From Acrasis kona (taxonomy: Eukaryota > Heterolobosea > Eutetramitea > Acrasida > Acrasidae): a stretch of 38,789 bases of DNA. Below are positions 18,710 to 29,095 of this stretch, one piece after another. The DNA lies in assembly GCA_026419775.2 (NCBI GenBank), contig JAOPGA020001473.1, positions 1-38,789 on the forward strand, read 5' to 3'. The first letter of the stretch is position 1. Every line of letters begins with the position of its first letter. The position numbers and the translations under genes were made by a program. The notes under the pieces are model-generated. The model did no database searches. It worked only from the letters and a program-made list of their open reading frames with translations, and had not been told where the DNA came from.

Positions 18710-21298
18710 TTAATTGAATTGCTTCACTTTTTCATTTTTGCCAAAATCCAACTTGTAGAATGGCTGTATATTCGGACGGTTCTTTGCCAAGTCTCTTGCA
18801 TCCACAATCATCAAATTAACACGTGGTTTGGTGGAATTGAAAAGTGCATCCGTGACTTGTCTGTGTGTCAATTCCGCCATAGTGACATACACAAAATAGC
18901 AGTCATTATTCTTGTATTTCTCCTCTAAAGCGCCGTGCACTCGATCATACCAAGCTGCAGGCATCTCGTTTGTTTGATTAGTGGATTTTGCGGTGATATG
19001 CTTGCTTTTATATTGAACAAAAACACTAATAGGCCTTTTGGGACCACCAAGACGATCAAACTCCATATAGGCATCAAGACCAATCTCATTACGTTTGAAA
19101 TAAAGTACATGCTTCTTTCGATCTTTTACGGATATGCCATCCACTACGACATTATCTTCTGGACCCACATTGATCTGCTGAATTTCGATTTGGCTCTTGA
19201 CACCCTTGTTCGAACCTGACTTCTTCTTTTTTATAAAATGTACTCCTGAACGACCCACGGTAACTTTTTTAAGCATTACCTTCGTTCTGCCACGTTCTGC
19301 GTCGTATACTGGAAAGTTGAACAAATCTTCTAGATGATAATTCGTGATACTATTGTTTACCAACGTGTTGATCTTGATGGCGAGTAGATTTCCCTCCAAT
19401 TCCGAAAATCTCTCCCATTGCACATCTGAATCTATCGATGGAATCAGGTGGTAAACGTGAGACGCATATTTACTGATGAGGTCCATGAAAATTGAATGTG
19501 GAATCAAATTGTTTGCGGATTCTAATCCGGACAACATTCCAGAGCGCACCAACTCACTGACCCATACCTGGTTGGGCAGCTGCAACCCGCTCAATGTGTA
19601 CTCGATTAACTCTTCGTCGTGCGCTTTGCTGTCGCTATATACTTGTGATATGCGCGATGAGTTGAACATAGTCTTTATATCATTGTTAGTTTTCGTAATA
19701 ACTTCCGATGCAAAAGAGTCCTGTACGTTGGATTGATTGTTGTACTTTGTGTCCATATGCTTGTAATTGGTGCGCAGTAACTGTTTCGATTGATCTAAAG
19801 CAATCCTGAGATTCCTCGGTACGAGCCCCATCAACGTAAAATAGCGAACCAGCCATCTGTGATTTGATATGATGTCGTTCGCTTGCTCCAAATCGAGTAT
19901 TCGGCGCACTGATTCGGACGAAAGCGGTGGTAGTGGCATATGTTCGGAACTATAATCAGTGGCGGCAAAACTCACATCGGAGAGCATCACCGTACCAGAA
20001 TACACTATGGTGATGAATACATTGTCCCTGACAAGTTTTAAATTGGGATCCGTATTATTGCATGAATACTGCAACAAGGCATGTTTAATTTCTCGAAACA
20101 CATCCAGTCCTCTGTCTTCCTGCACTTTTTGTATTTCGTCCAACACAATCACAACAGAAACAGTATCATCTTGTTGTAAACCAAGCTTCTCTCGATAAAA
20201 GTTGCCGATGAGAGGCATGACTTTTTCCACACTGAGCGAACTTCTTATTTTATTGAAATTGTCTCCCAATGCATTTTGAAATTCCGAAATCGTCTCTTTT
20301 CGTAGCACTAGTGCGAACAATCTTGCTCCGATAATCTCATCGCCGGTTCCATCAAGGTTGTTGATTTTGTTTACGTTCGAAAAGTCTATGAATATCTCTT
20401 GCGTGTGTTCGTAAACCCCGCCCATTCTTCTCATCACTCTGGTCACCTCTGCGCATGCTCTTGTCTAAAAAGTTAATCTCAAGTAGTCGCATGTTACATA
20501 CCTTTCCGGAGCCGCTCGAGCCAACCGCAAGCAAAATTTTCCTCCTTTGTTTCTCGACACCTGCCTTCTTATTTTCTTCAAAGTGTTCATAATTCATCGC
20601 GGCTGCATTTTCAATGACTCGTACCGCTTCTTCCCTGTCGTGTAATTCTCGCGCAAAATTCATACTCTCCACCTTGTAGTTGTCAGATGTTTGTTTGCTA
20701 ACTTCTTACTCGTAATGGTTTTAAAGTGGTGGACTTGATGTACTCTGAAATGTCGATACAAGCTGCTGCGGCGTCGAGGACCTCAACTAACATGTCTGGA
20801 TACTTGTTCTTCTTGTCGGCGCTGAGTGACTTCCAATCGCTAAGCCTTTTAATCATTCCTTTTTTCATAACTTCAAAGCAGGCATCTTGAAATTCTTCAT
20901 CCATTTTTGCCTTTATAACTTCCACCACACTGGTACTGTCATTGTATCTTTCAACTAGAAACGGTTAGTTGCAGTAACCAGTACGCCTACCATCCGCTGC
21001 TATACCACCACTGGTTGGAGTAGCGCTCACTTGAGCATGCAAATTGTCACCTCCCTGCTCGGCCTCACCACCTTCTTCTTTACTTTTCCTCACATGGCTT
21101 TCGTCTGTGTTTTTCACAAGTAAACTGTTTCATCAAACATGAGTACGTTACCATTCACTTCTTCGCCATAATCATGGCCAGTTGCCTCCGTTCTGCTTTT
21201 CTTCGAGTCTCTCTGAACTATTAAAAGGTTAATCGCTGTTCATCAATGTTCCCACCTTCTGATTTGTCAGCGCTTGGAGAGCGTTGCCTCTTGTTCAT
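18710..21298 (-). CDS. Crinkler/RHS-type P-loop NTPase fused to a PD-(D/E)xK-like nuclease
   Basis: Six exons (21298-21256, 21217-21152, 21104-20991, 20954-20710, 20672-20502, 20464-18710) with introns of 36-47 nt join in frame to 797 residues. Residues 1-75 are charged and disordered with a basic start (MNKRQRSP). The NTPase has Walker A ILLAVGSSGSGKT (Gly207-Thr214), split by the fifth intron exactly after Lys213, and Walker B VVIVLDEIQK (Asp322-Glu323). The middle is helical, as in STAND/AAA-like ATPases. The C terminus has GLDAYMEF and VFVQYKSK, giving Asp677 and Gln697-x-Lys699, a PD-(D/E)xK-like site with Gln for the second acid. NTPase plus REase-fold nuclease is the architecture described for eukaryotic CR (Crinkler-RHS) effectors derived from transposons. 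No signal peptide is seen. It looks whole; it starts 18 bp from the divergent acylase gene. Confidence 0.8.
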
Positions 21299-21316
21299 TA
21301 GACAACTTAACAAAAA
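21299..21316. promoter_or_regulatory. 18-bp divergent start-to-start spacer
   Basis: Only 18 bp separate the ATG of the minus-strand NTPase-nuclease (21298) from the ATG of the plus-strand acylase (21317). The two cannot have separate conventional promoters in this space. Either the transcripts start inside or overlap the opposite gene, or one core region drives both with almost no 5' leader. Confidence 0.5.
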
Positions 21317-24196
21317 ATGATGAACGCAAGACTGTTCTTTTATAAGAACTTTATTGATGATCGCAAAGGTACATTGAAGCCTTTTGTTATAATAGGGCTA
21401 GTATGCACGATATCGGTCTTGTGCTCTCTTATCGCTCTATTCTTCACTTCGTTTATATACCCAGGTCATCTAACAACACTTAAGCGCGCGTATACTAAGT
21501 GCAATAATGCGGCCACAACAGCAACAGTTGTTCACATACCGATATACTTTTTCCTATTACTATTGTACTTGATCGCGGAATACATTTGTGATTTTTATGC
21601 AAGAAAAAGTGAATCTTATTTAGGGATAGAACCAGATGCAGAGGATCCAGAGATTGAAGAAATGAACGCAAAATTCGCCACAAGGAACAGAAAATTCAGA
21701 ATCATAAGAATCGTCACTCGTGCCACATTTATAACAATCACAACAATAACATTCATTTATACCTTCGTACTTGTGTTTGGTCTATCATCGCTACAATCAA
21801 AGACCGTACCTTCCAGGAACGGAGTGTTACAAATTCAGGGCATTAAAGGAACCATCACCGTCCGACACGAAGTCGACTCCAATGTCATTCACATTGAAGC
21901 CGAAGAAGATAGAGACGTATTCTTTGCCCAAGGTTTCGTGTCAGCAAGGGAACGATTATGGCAACATGAAATTCAAAGAAGAGTAGGAAGAGGTACCGTG
22001 AGTGAGATTGTAGGTGAGGATGGCTTATGGGCAGATACATTCTCAAGAACCATTGGTTTCGAAAGAGCAGCAAAGAGCGCTCTTGAAAGCCTTAGTCCAC
22101 AAAGTAAATTAGAGTTGGCTGCCTACGTGGATGGAGTGAACGCTTACATTGACAGCAACCCTCCACTTCCATTAGAATTTACCATTCTGGGCATCAAACC
22201 AATCAAGATGGAACTAATCGATGTTCCAATATGGGGTAAACTCGTCTATTGGCAACAATGTGCCAATTTGAAGAATGAGATCGATCGTCTGGTGTACATG
22301 ACCAGACCCAACAGCACACTTCAACGTGCCCTTGAACTTTATCCATACCAATCGACCACCGAATCATTTACCATCATCAAATCACTCAAAAATTTAAACA
22401 TTTCTCAACAAGATGTCTCCAAAATAGAGGAGGAAAGACTCGACAACACATTCGCTTACGTCCCTAACAACAAGAAGAATATTCCCACAACATCAACATC
22501 GTCGTTCCATCGAAACACGATCAACAAGTTACTTTTCGATCCCATGCAAAGAACATTCGCGAGCAACAGTTGGGTAATACCCGGTAAGCACACTACATCA
22601 GGATATCCCATGCACGCAAACGACCCTCACATGAGTTTGAGTTCCCCATCTAATTGGTTACTTTTCAATTTGAAGAGTAAAAATTTTAATGCATTCGGTA
22701 CATCTTTTGTAAATAGCCCCGGAATCATACTCGGCAGAAATCAACACATTTCATTCAGCATGACCAACGGAGTAACTGACCAACAAGATTTATACGTACT
22801 ATCTCCATCATCGTCACAATCACATTATGTTTACAACAATCAAAGCGTTGCTTATGAAATTAGAAAGGAGTCGATCAACATCAAGGGCCAATCAACACCA
22901 AAAGAGATCACGATCAGATCGAGTCGATGGGGACCGGTCATCAATCAAGTTTTTACAGAGTTGACCAATTTACCGCCTGTAAGTTTACGATGGACAGGTT
23001 TACTAGACAATGACACCTCCATGGAAACATTTAATTGTCACTGGAGAGCTACATCGTGGTCAGGGTTTACTGATTGCTTCAAGTACTTATCTGGTCCAAG
23101 CATGAACAACTTGTATGCTGATAAAAATAAAAACATTGGTTATTTTATAGGCGGGAAAATACCGCTACGGAGAAAGGGACATAGTGGATTGGTAGCTGTG
23201 AACGGAGATGACGATAGGGCTGATTACATGGGATATAGCCCTAGAGAAGGACTCTATAAGGTGCTCAACCCTGACGACATGGATTATATCGTAACAGCTA
23301 ATAACAAAGCAGCTCCAGATGGAGTTAGACATAGCACTGGTATCGATTATGCTGTACACTTTAGATCAACCAGAGTCAATCAGCTATTACAGCAACAAAT
23401 CAAATCTGGTAAAAAATTTGATGTTAGCGACGTGAAATCGATCCAGCTAGATGTACATAGTGTTTATTTTGATTTGCTGAATCAACACGTGATTCCAAAA
23501 ATGAAATTATACGTAGCTGCTGATCAAGAGCTAAATGATCATGTACAGTCGTTACAAGAATGGAATGGCGACATGACGATGGACAGCAAACAAGCTACAT
23601 TGTTTGAATTTTGGATCCGAGAGTTATCTAGCTTAGCTGGTAACGAAATTGGAGCGGATTACATCTACGCTAACAATCACATGTATTTTACACTAGATAT
23701 CATGATAAAGAACAGCACTGATGTGGTTTGTAAAAACCTTGGCGTAAATAGTTGTATAGAAGCCGCTGTAAAATGCTTACAGAGGGCAGTTTCTAAAATT
23801 AAATCGGTGCATGGCGATATTCCACAGTGGGGAAAGGTTCACACCATCGTGTTACCTCACTCTATATTAGATAACACTGCATTAAAGTGCATGGCGTCTG
23901 ATTCAATTGCTTCTGGAGGAGGTACCGAGACCGTAAACGTAGCTGATGTATCTGGTGTCGACGAAGGTAGTGCCACGATGACATCTAACAAGGCACCTAA
24001 TTTTAGATTTTTGATGGACATGTCTGAAGATTACAAAGATTCGTTCATGTTTGATTTGGGTCAGGATGGCAACATGTTGAGTGCAGAGTATTCGGAGAAT
24101 CTACAAAAGTGGAGAGATGGAGATTATTTTGACGTCAATCAAGACGAGAGCGGCATCACATCTTGGAGGTATAGCATGACATTTGTTCCAAAATAA
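21317..24196 (+). CDS. Membrane-bound penicillin-acylase-family (S45) hydrolase
   Basis: A 959-residue intronless protein. Three hydrophobic helices lie at about 23-48, 71-94 and 132-156. The S45 Ntn-hydrolase begins near 168: IQGIKGTITVRHEVDSNVIH, FFAQGFVSARERLWQHEIQR, GRGTVSEIVGEDG. The autocleavage point and nucleophile are at FASNSWVIPG, with Ser416 as the new N-terminal residue, followed by GYPMHANDPHMSL, GIILGRNQHISFSMTNGVTD and the C-terminal QWGKVHTIVLPHS and LGQDGNMLSAEY. All landmarks of the alpha and beta chains are present in order. The family removes acyl groups from amides: penicillins, N-acyl-homoserine lactones or other N-acyl compounds. N-terminal helices in place of a secretion signal suggest the enzyme is fixed to a membrane. 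The stop TAA lies inside AATAAA. Intronless and bacterial-type, so lateral origin is possible. Confidence 0.9.
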   Translation: MMNARLFFYKNFIDDRKGTLKPFVIIGLVCTISVLCSLIALFFTSFIYPGHLTTLKRAYTKCNNAATTATVVHIPIYFFLLLLYLIAEYICDFYARKSESYLGIEPDAEDPEIEEMNAKFATRNRKFRIIRIVTRATFITITTITFIYTFVLVFGLSSLQSKTVPSRNGVLQIQGIKGTITVRHEVDSNVIHIEAEEDRDVFFAQGFVSARERLWQHEIQRRVGRGTVSEIVGEDGLWADTFSRTIGFERAAKSALESLSPQSKLELAAYVDGVNAYIDSNPPLPLEFTILGIKPIKMELIDVPIWGKLVYWQQCANLKNEIDRLVYMTRPNSTLQRALELYPYQSTTESFTIIKSLKNLNISQQDVSKIEEERLDNTFAYVPNNKKNIPTTSTSSFHRNTINKLLFDPMQRTFASNSWVIPGKHTTSGYPMHANDPHMSLSSPSNWLLFNLKSKNFNAFGTSFVNSPGIILGRNQHISFSMTNGVTDQQDLYVLSPSSSQSHYVYNNQSVAYEIRKESINIKGQSTPKEITIRSSRWGPVINQVFTELTNLPPVSLRWTGLLDNDTSMETFNCHWRATSWSGFTDCFKYLSGPSMNNLYADKNKNIGYFIGGKIPLRRKGHSGLVAVNGDDDRADYMGYSPREGLYKVLNPDDMDYIVTANNKAAPDGVRHSTGIDYAVHFRSTRVNQLLQQQIKSGKKFDVSDVKSIQLDVHSVYFDLLNQHVIPKMKLYVAADQELNDHVQSLQEWNGDMTMDSKQATLFEFWIRELSSLAGNEIGADYIYANNHMYFTLDIMIKNSTDVVCKNLGVNSCIEAAVKCLQRAVSKIKSVHGDIPQWGKVHTIVLPHSILDNTALKCMASDSIASGGGTETVNVADVSGVDEGSATMTSNKAPNFRFLMDMSEDYKDSFMFDLGQDGNMLSAEYSENLQKWRDGDYFDVNQDESGITSWRYSMTFVPK

Positions 24197-24226
24197 AATC
24201 AAAATTACAATTTGAAATCATTATTT

Positions 24227-24961
24227 TTATGCTGCTAAAGCTAGAACTAATGCCATTATTATTACGGCACAAACGACACAAACAACTGTTGAAATCATGT
24301 CATTATCAAAAAATGATTCCATTTGTTTGGGAATAGATCTTGTTTTTGTTGCATCACTTTGTTGTTCGATTATAGGTTCTTCTTTTTTTCGATAGTTAAT
24401 GTTTTTTGTAGTGATTGGGCTATCAGTTGTAGTCCTTCGAAAGATGATTTCACATTGTTAAGAATTGTAGTGGATTTTTCATCCATCAATTTGTTTTCAA
24501 GTAATTTGATGTCGTTTAAATTAAGAGTGACGGCTTGTGAGAAGTCTTTTTGTACGCTTTTGAAGTCCTTACAATATTATGCTGCGCTCATTAGAATGAC
24601 TAACCTCTATGAATGCTTTTATGTTTTCTTCCTTTAAATTATTTGTCTGACACTTTGCACTCCAGACAAAATTTCTATTGTCCACAATCTCTTGAATGGT
24701 CCTCATCTCCAAATCACGTATCTTTGATTCAATCTCTGTTAGTTTATCAGTCAATTGTTGCGTCTCAAGGTTTATTTCAGGATCGACTTCCAAATCTTTT
24801 TGTTCTGGAACAATTGTCGACTGATCAACAACCACATTTCCAGCAGGTTCGGCACTGGCAACATTTTGTTGTAATATACGATGCGTGTGATATAGAATCT
24901 TTTGATTGCGGGTGCATCGGTTGAAAAGAACGCGTTGGGCACAGGACGATAACCTTAACAT
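24227..24961 (-). CDS. Mitochondrial coiled-coil protein with a possible -1 frameshift to a membrane tail
   Basis: Exons 24961-24605 and 24567-24370, intron 37 nt, give 184 residues in the zero frame. The start MLRLSSCAQRVLFNRCTRNQ is Arg-rich and acid-free, a typical mitochondrial presequence. Residues about 70-180 are coiled coil (TDKLTEIESKIRDLEMRT, LNLNDIKLLENKLMDEK). The zero frame ends CTA-TAA at 24370. The -1 frame is open from the A-run to 24227 and encodes EEPIIEQQSDATK, then a hydrophobic tail (STVVCVVCAVIIMALVLALA), giving 232 residues. The heptamer at the switch is A AAA AAG. The tail looks genuinely coding, so either the run of seven A is one base short (assembly or true indel) or a -1 shift is programmed. 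The presequence/coil/C-terminal helix layout resembles CCDC90/MCUR1-type proteins, which I cannot confirm. Confidence 0.7.
24382..24388 (-). other. A AAA AAG slippery heptamer
   Basis: On the minus strand the zero-frame codons are GAA AAA AAG AAG, so A-AAA-AAG is in the register required for -1 slippage. The zero frame stops three codons later (AAG AAC CTA TAA), and the -1 frame is open for 52 more codons and ends after a transmembrane segment. Confidence 0.45.
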
Positions 24962-25002
24962 AATATATATTGTAAAAGTCAACAAAGAAACATAATGCAA
25001 TT

Positions 25003-26437
25003 TTATTCCTTAACAGTCTGCGCCTTGAGTCTCTTCTCCAAATTCAACACATTCTTTTGAAGAATATTGGAACGATTTGTAGCACCCTCTGTCCTCTCCA
25101 CAATTTGTTGATAAATGTTTGGACTCTGTTCAGCCATCACCACTCTCTTCTCGTCGGAGTAAATCTTTGCGCTATATCTTGCGTTTCTGATCAAATTGGC
25201 GACCCACTTCTCCGTCACATCCACTCCCAATCGTTGACTCAAACTATCCAAATCAATCACCTTGTGAATCTTTGCATAACTCTCAAAGATGAACACTCTT
25301 GAATTCTCCAAAAAGTCAGCAACGAACGAATGTAAAAAGTAATCGTTGGCTAGCACCTTGGAACAAGCAGGTAATTCGGATTGAGCGCCCTCAAAGTCAA
25401 CTTTAATGTACAAGTTGGCCAAGAATTTCAACACTGGATCAGAGTATGTGTTGCTCTCTTGTTCAATCACCTTGACCAAATCCTTGAGTTGACTCCTTCT
25501 TCTCTTGTTGATGACCACTGCGACGGCCAAATACCGTAACACCCATGGGCAGCTGTTTTGGATCACGCTCAAATACTTCTCGAGGAAGAATTGATCAATG
25601 ATGCCACTTCTGCCGTTGGGGTGGTTCCAAAATACGAATAAACTCCAATGTATCCACCAGCTCCGGTGTTCTAATTGTTGTAGGTTGGAATCGAATTGGC
25701 GACTAGCGGAACGATGAGACGATCATGTCATGTGTGACTTACGCATCAATAATTTCACGGAGTTCGTTCAAGTCCTCACTTGCAACGTCCCATTGACCGC
25801 TCTTTATTGAGGCAAGGATTTCAGAAGCAAGTTTTCCCCATGCTGCTCTGTATGCCTTGTCTTGTGCTTCTATTCCTTGTTCTGCTTGATATAAAAGCTT
25901 TGCATCGTACAACATGGCGGCGGCGTCTTCGTATTGACCTGTTTGGTACTTTAATCTTGCAAGTGAGTAGAATGAATCCAAGACGGAAATGTCGACGCCC
26001 TTAATGTTGGAGAGCGAAAAATCATTGTTTGTGCGAAGGTCTTTGACGGTTTGTTCGTCCTGTAATACGTCCATGAGGGGCTTGCATGTTTTTAATAGAT
26101 TGGCAATGTTGTTTTTGATTTCGTCACGTTCCTGTGTCATTTCTAAACTATTAATTAAAGTCATCATCATTGGTTACCATCAGGGACTTGACTATCTTTA
26201 TTGACGACCTTGTAGACGTCAATAATTGTGTCCTGCATTTTTGTTTTTTGTAGAACGTCCAACTCTGCTTTTAATACATCTGCCTTGGCATAGATCTATA
26301 TTCATCAAGTATTATAGCACAGTCTACGATGTTATTCTTACGTCTACACTGTCACCTCTCAAAAATCCCAATAAAGGTAGAACTAAATGTGAGTCTAGAA
26401 AGGGTGTCACCTTCTGCGTTAGATCATATTCAGTCAT
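25003..26437 (-). CDS. EIF3E: Translation initiation factor eIF3 subunit e (Int6)
   Basis: Four exons (26437-26342, 26295-26178, 26142-25743, 25702-25003) with introns of 46, 35 and 40 nt join in frame to 437 residues, close to the usual 435-450. The N terminus MTEYDLTQKVTPFLDSHL matches the eIF3e start. Then come QYEDAAAMLYDAKLLY and WGKLASEILA, EDLNELREIIDA, and across the third intron RSWWIHWSLFVFWNHPNG and IIDQFFLEKYLSVIQ. The PCI domain has QLKDLVKVIEQES, FLENSRVFIFESYAKIHK and WVANLIRNARYSAKI, with VVMAEQSPNIYQQIVERT close to the end. eIF3e is a scaffold subunit of eIF3, which helps load the 40S ribosome on mRNA in the cytoplasm. The start is the first ATG. It lies 54 bp downstream of DCC1 and its stop TAA sits in AATAAA. 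Confidence 0.96.
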
Positions 26438-26491
26438 TGTTTCTTCTAGGCTGTGTGAAAAGGGACGAAGTCAACTAGAACAAGAATTTAT

Positions 26492-27676
26492 TTATTTTGT
26501 TACATAGTAGCTGCCTGCACCCGTTACGCTCTGTATGAGTCTGCAATGTTTATCAACAACAGAATCAGATTTCTCTTTCACAATGTCCGCAATGTAGCAA
26601 TCAATCTCCTCTCTACTCCATTTGTTCTTGACTGAAAACATTTGTTTGAAACGTGTCTTAATGTCAAATGATAAAAGTCTCCGCTCTAGTAATTTTATTT
26701 GTTTATCATCAACCACGCATAGTGGATGTTTTGTAAGAATGGATATATGTGGATGAAAGTCAGGAATGGATGTGAGTGATTGTGTCCAAGTCTCCATAAA
26801 GTCTATTAATTGCCATCTCTAAAATGTTAGTTGACGCGATGAAGGAAACTTACTGGGCCACTTCTTAATATTGATCGCGCCCTTTGTATTGCAATTTTCT
26901 GACCATCAAGATGGAACGGTTCAACTCTACCATCTTCAGAGAGGATAGTTAAAACATGTTTTAGTGCAATGGGATCATATTGCTATCGATAATTAATATT
27001 GAAATTAAAAGCGTTGATACCTTTAATTCTTTTTGAATAAAATCCCAAAAAACGACCAAAGATTCATTTTCGGAAATTGTTAAAAGTAGTAATTCCATCA
27101 ATTCATCGAAATACTTGGGATCTATCATCCTCCACTTCCCCTCAACTTCAAAAGCGTCCAACCGGTGGAGTGCATCTAAAATCTCACTTCTACTAGCTTG
27201 TACTTTTTTAAGAAGCTCCTCTGTTGTGTAATACTGTGGTTTCGTTTCTTTTTCAGAAGGCCCTTTCTTTGGCTGGATTGGATGTTAGATCGCAGTTAAT
27301 TTGTATCATTACTTTTGGATAGTGGGATTTTGAAAGGATTGAAAACAAAGAGTCCAAATCACCAGGTATTATTTGAGAGACTTCATAATAACAATCCAAT
27401 CCTCCCATGAGTTCATTTTTGTCTAGCAAAATAACTTCATTTGATGTCTCCACCTTTGTTATTGAAAATGTAACATCATCCGTACATAGCACCGAAGGTT
27501 TATTAGAGTCGCCTTTAATTACCAAACTTTCATCAGATGATTTAACATTAATCTACTTACGTCGCATTTGGATTTTCCATTAAATTTTTCAAGATGTCAT
27601 CAGATATTTCAAAAATTTTGTACTTTTCTGAGGAGAAGTCTGAGGAGAATTCAAGTAAATGTTGGTTTGTGTTCAT
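26492..27676 (-). CDS. DSCC1: Sister chromatid cohesion protein DCC1
   Basis: Five exons (27676-27561, 27526-27313, 27272-27021, 26982-26854, 26818-26492) with introns of 34-40 nt join in frame to 345 residues. The N-terminal half has ISDDILKNLMENPNAT, IKGDSNKPSVLCTDDVTFSI and VETSNEVILL, the DCC1 signature of a beta domain that packs on CTF8/CTF18. The C-terminal half has winged-helix pieces: TEELLKKVQASRSEILDAL, FEVEGKWRMIDPKYFDEL, RWQLIDFMETW and a last NKWSREEIDCYIADI. DCC1 with CTF8 and CTF18 forms the alternative clamp loader that places PCNA on the leading strand and supports cohesion in S phase. The start ATG at 27676 is preceded by an in-frame TAA. The stop overlaps AATAAATA. Confidence 0.92.
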
Positions 27677-27846
27677 TCGTTACAAATTTCTTGACAACCG
27701 GAACATACGTACCAACAACATGACGATTTCGGGCGCAACTCCTATTGGGTACTATCTATCCTCAATTTTACTCAAAAAGCCAAGTAAAAACATTACTAGC
27801 TGGTGCACTTCAAACAAAATTGGTTGTAAGTACTGACGTTGACGGG
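27677..27846. promoter_or_regulatory. Divergent upstream region of DCC1 and the kinase gene
   Basis: 170 bp between the start codons of two divergent genes, the likely site of both promoters. No motif stands out. Confidence 0.4.
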
Positions 27847-28965
27847 ATGGAAAAATACAACACCACAAAGGTCCTGAATAAAGGTCAATACAGCAAGTAT
27901 GCCTAACAAATTCTATTTATTAACAATATTAGGGTCAAGCTTGCAGAAGACATTAATACAGGTGAAGAATATGCGATAAAAACTATCAGAGTCCCGGATG
28001 ATGACAGTGAGTATGAGGATGGAATGCAAGTAGTTGACCTTGTTGGAGACGACTATGATTCAGACGATGAACAAGATGATGACGACGAGTCTAGTGATGA
28101 AGAGAATGCAGGTCAGAGCACTGGCCTTGTAGTTCTGGTGGAAGAAAACACTTCCAAGTCTAACTACATGGAACACATTAGAACCAAATCAGAAGGCAGT
28201 GAGCAGACAGTTACTGAAGAGGCGTCAGATCCTAAGCTCAACCATCTTATGACACTTATCAATAAGCTTAAAAAACAACAAACAGAGAGTCTATCCGAAA
28301 GAATACAACATGAAGTGATGGCGCTCAACAAGATCAAAAACATTGACCATCCTGACAGTCAATACTTGATAGGTGTAAAAGAGGTCATCGAGGACTCCAT
28401 CAAACAAAAGATATACATTGTATTCGAGTACGCAAAAGGGGGTGATTTGCTGAGCTTCATAGAAAATCAAAATAAATTATCAGAAGATGTAGCCAAGCGC
28501 TACTTTGTTCAAATAGTCAGAGGACTGAGTTTGTTGCATAACTCTGGTATATGTCATAGGGATTTAAAACCAGAAAATATTCTTCTTTACGAAAACACCA
28601 TAAAAATTACTGATTTTGGTTTTTGTGGAATGTTCAAGAAGAACAACCCAATGTTTAATTCTCTTTGTGGAACAGAAAATTATGTCGCCCCAGAAGTTCT
28701 TGAACAGGAGGCCGAGTATGACGGCATAAAGAGTGATGTTTGGAGTTTAGGATGCATTTTGTTTACAATGGCCTCCGGATTGTTTGCGTTTGATGACGAA
28801 AGCCACCCAAAGCTAATTAAAAGTATCATAGATGTTGATTATAAGATGCCAAATCATTTCTCGCCCCTGTTGAAGGACTTGTTGTCATCTGTTTTGGTTA
28901 AGGATCCCAATCAACGGTTGTCTTTGGATGATATATTGACTCATGGATGGGTTGTCAAGGAATAA
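27847..28965 (+). CDS. Ser/Thr protein kinase (CAMK-like) with an acidic insert in the N-lobe
   Basis: Two exons (27847-27896 and 27933-28965; intron 36 nt) give 360 residues. The kinase domain fills the protein. The glycine loop is reduced (LNKGQYSKVKLAED), the ATP lysine is in EYAIKTI, and the helix-C glutamate is probably in QHEVMAL. Between these two lies an insert of about 80 residues rich in Asp and Glu (DDYDSDDEQDDDDESSDEEN). The C-lobe is standard: CHRDLKPENILL, ITDFGFC, CGTENYVAPEVL and DVWSLGCILF. All catalytic residues are present, so it should be active. The C-lobe resembles SNF1/CHK1-like CAMK kinases. There is no regulatory tail after the kinase domain. The insert separates Lys and Glu of the salt bridge and could bind basic partners or tune activity. 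The stop TAA lies inside AATAAA. Confidence 0.88.
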
Positions 28966-29095
28966 ATTTGTTTTTAAAATTCAGTAGTGTTAATTAAATG
29001 TTTGGTTCAGACACTCCAACGCCCATTTTACTTGCTTTGCTGTCATTACTCCCATTGCATTGTGATTAAGATTGTAAATCAAGTCAACTAGTTTA

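Noticed and set aside
24323-24637. Plus-strand frame over the mitochondrial coiled-coil gene
   Set aside because: Phe/Cys-rich shadow of a coiled-coil exon on the other strand.
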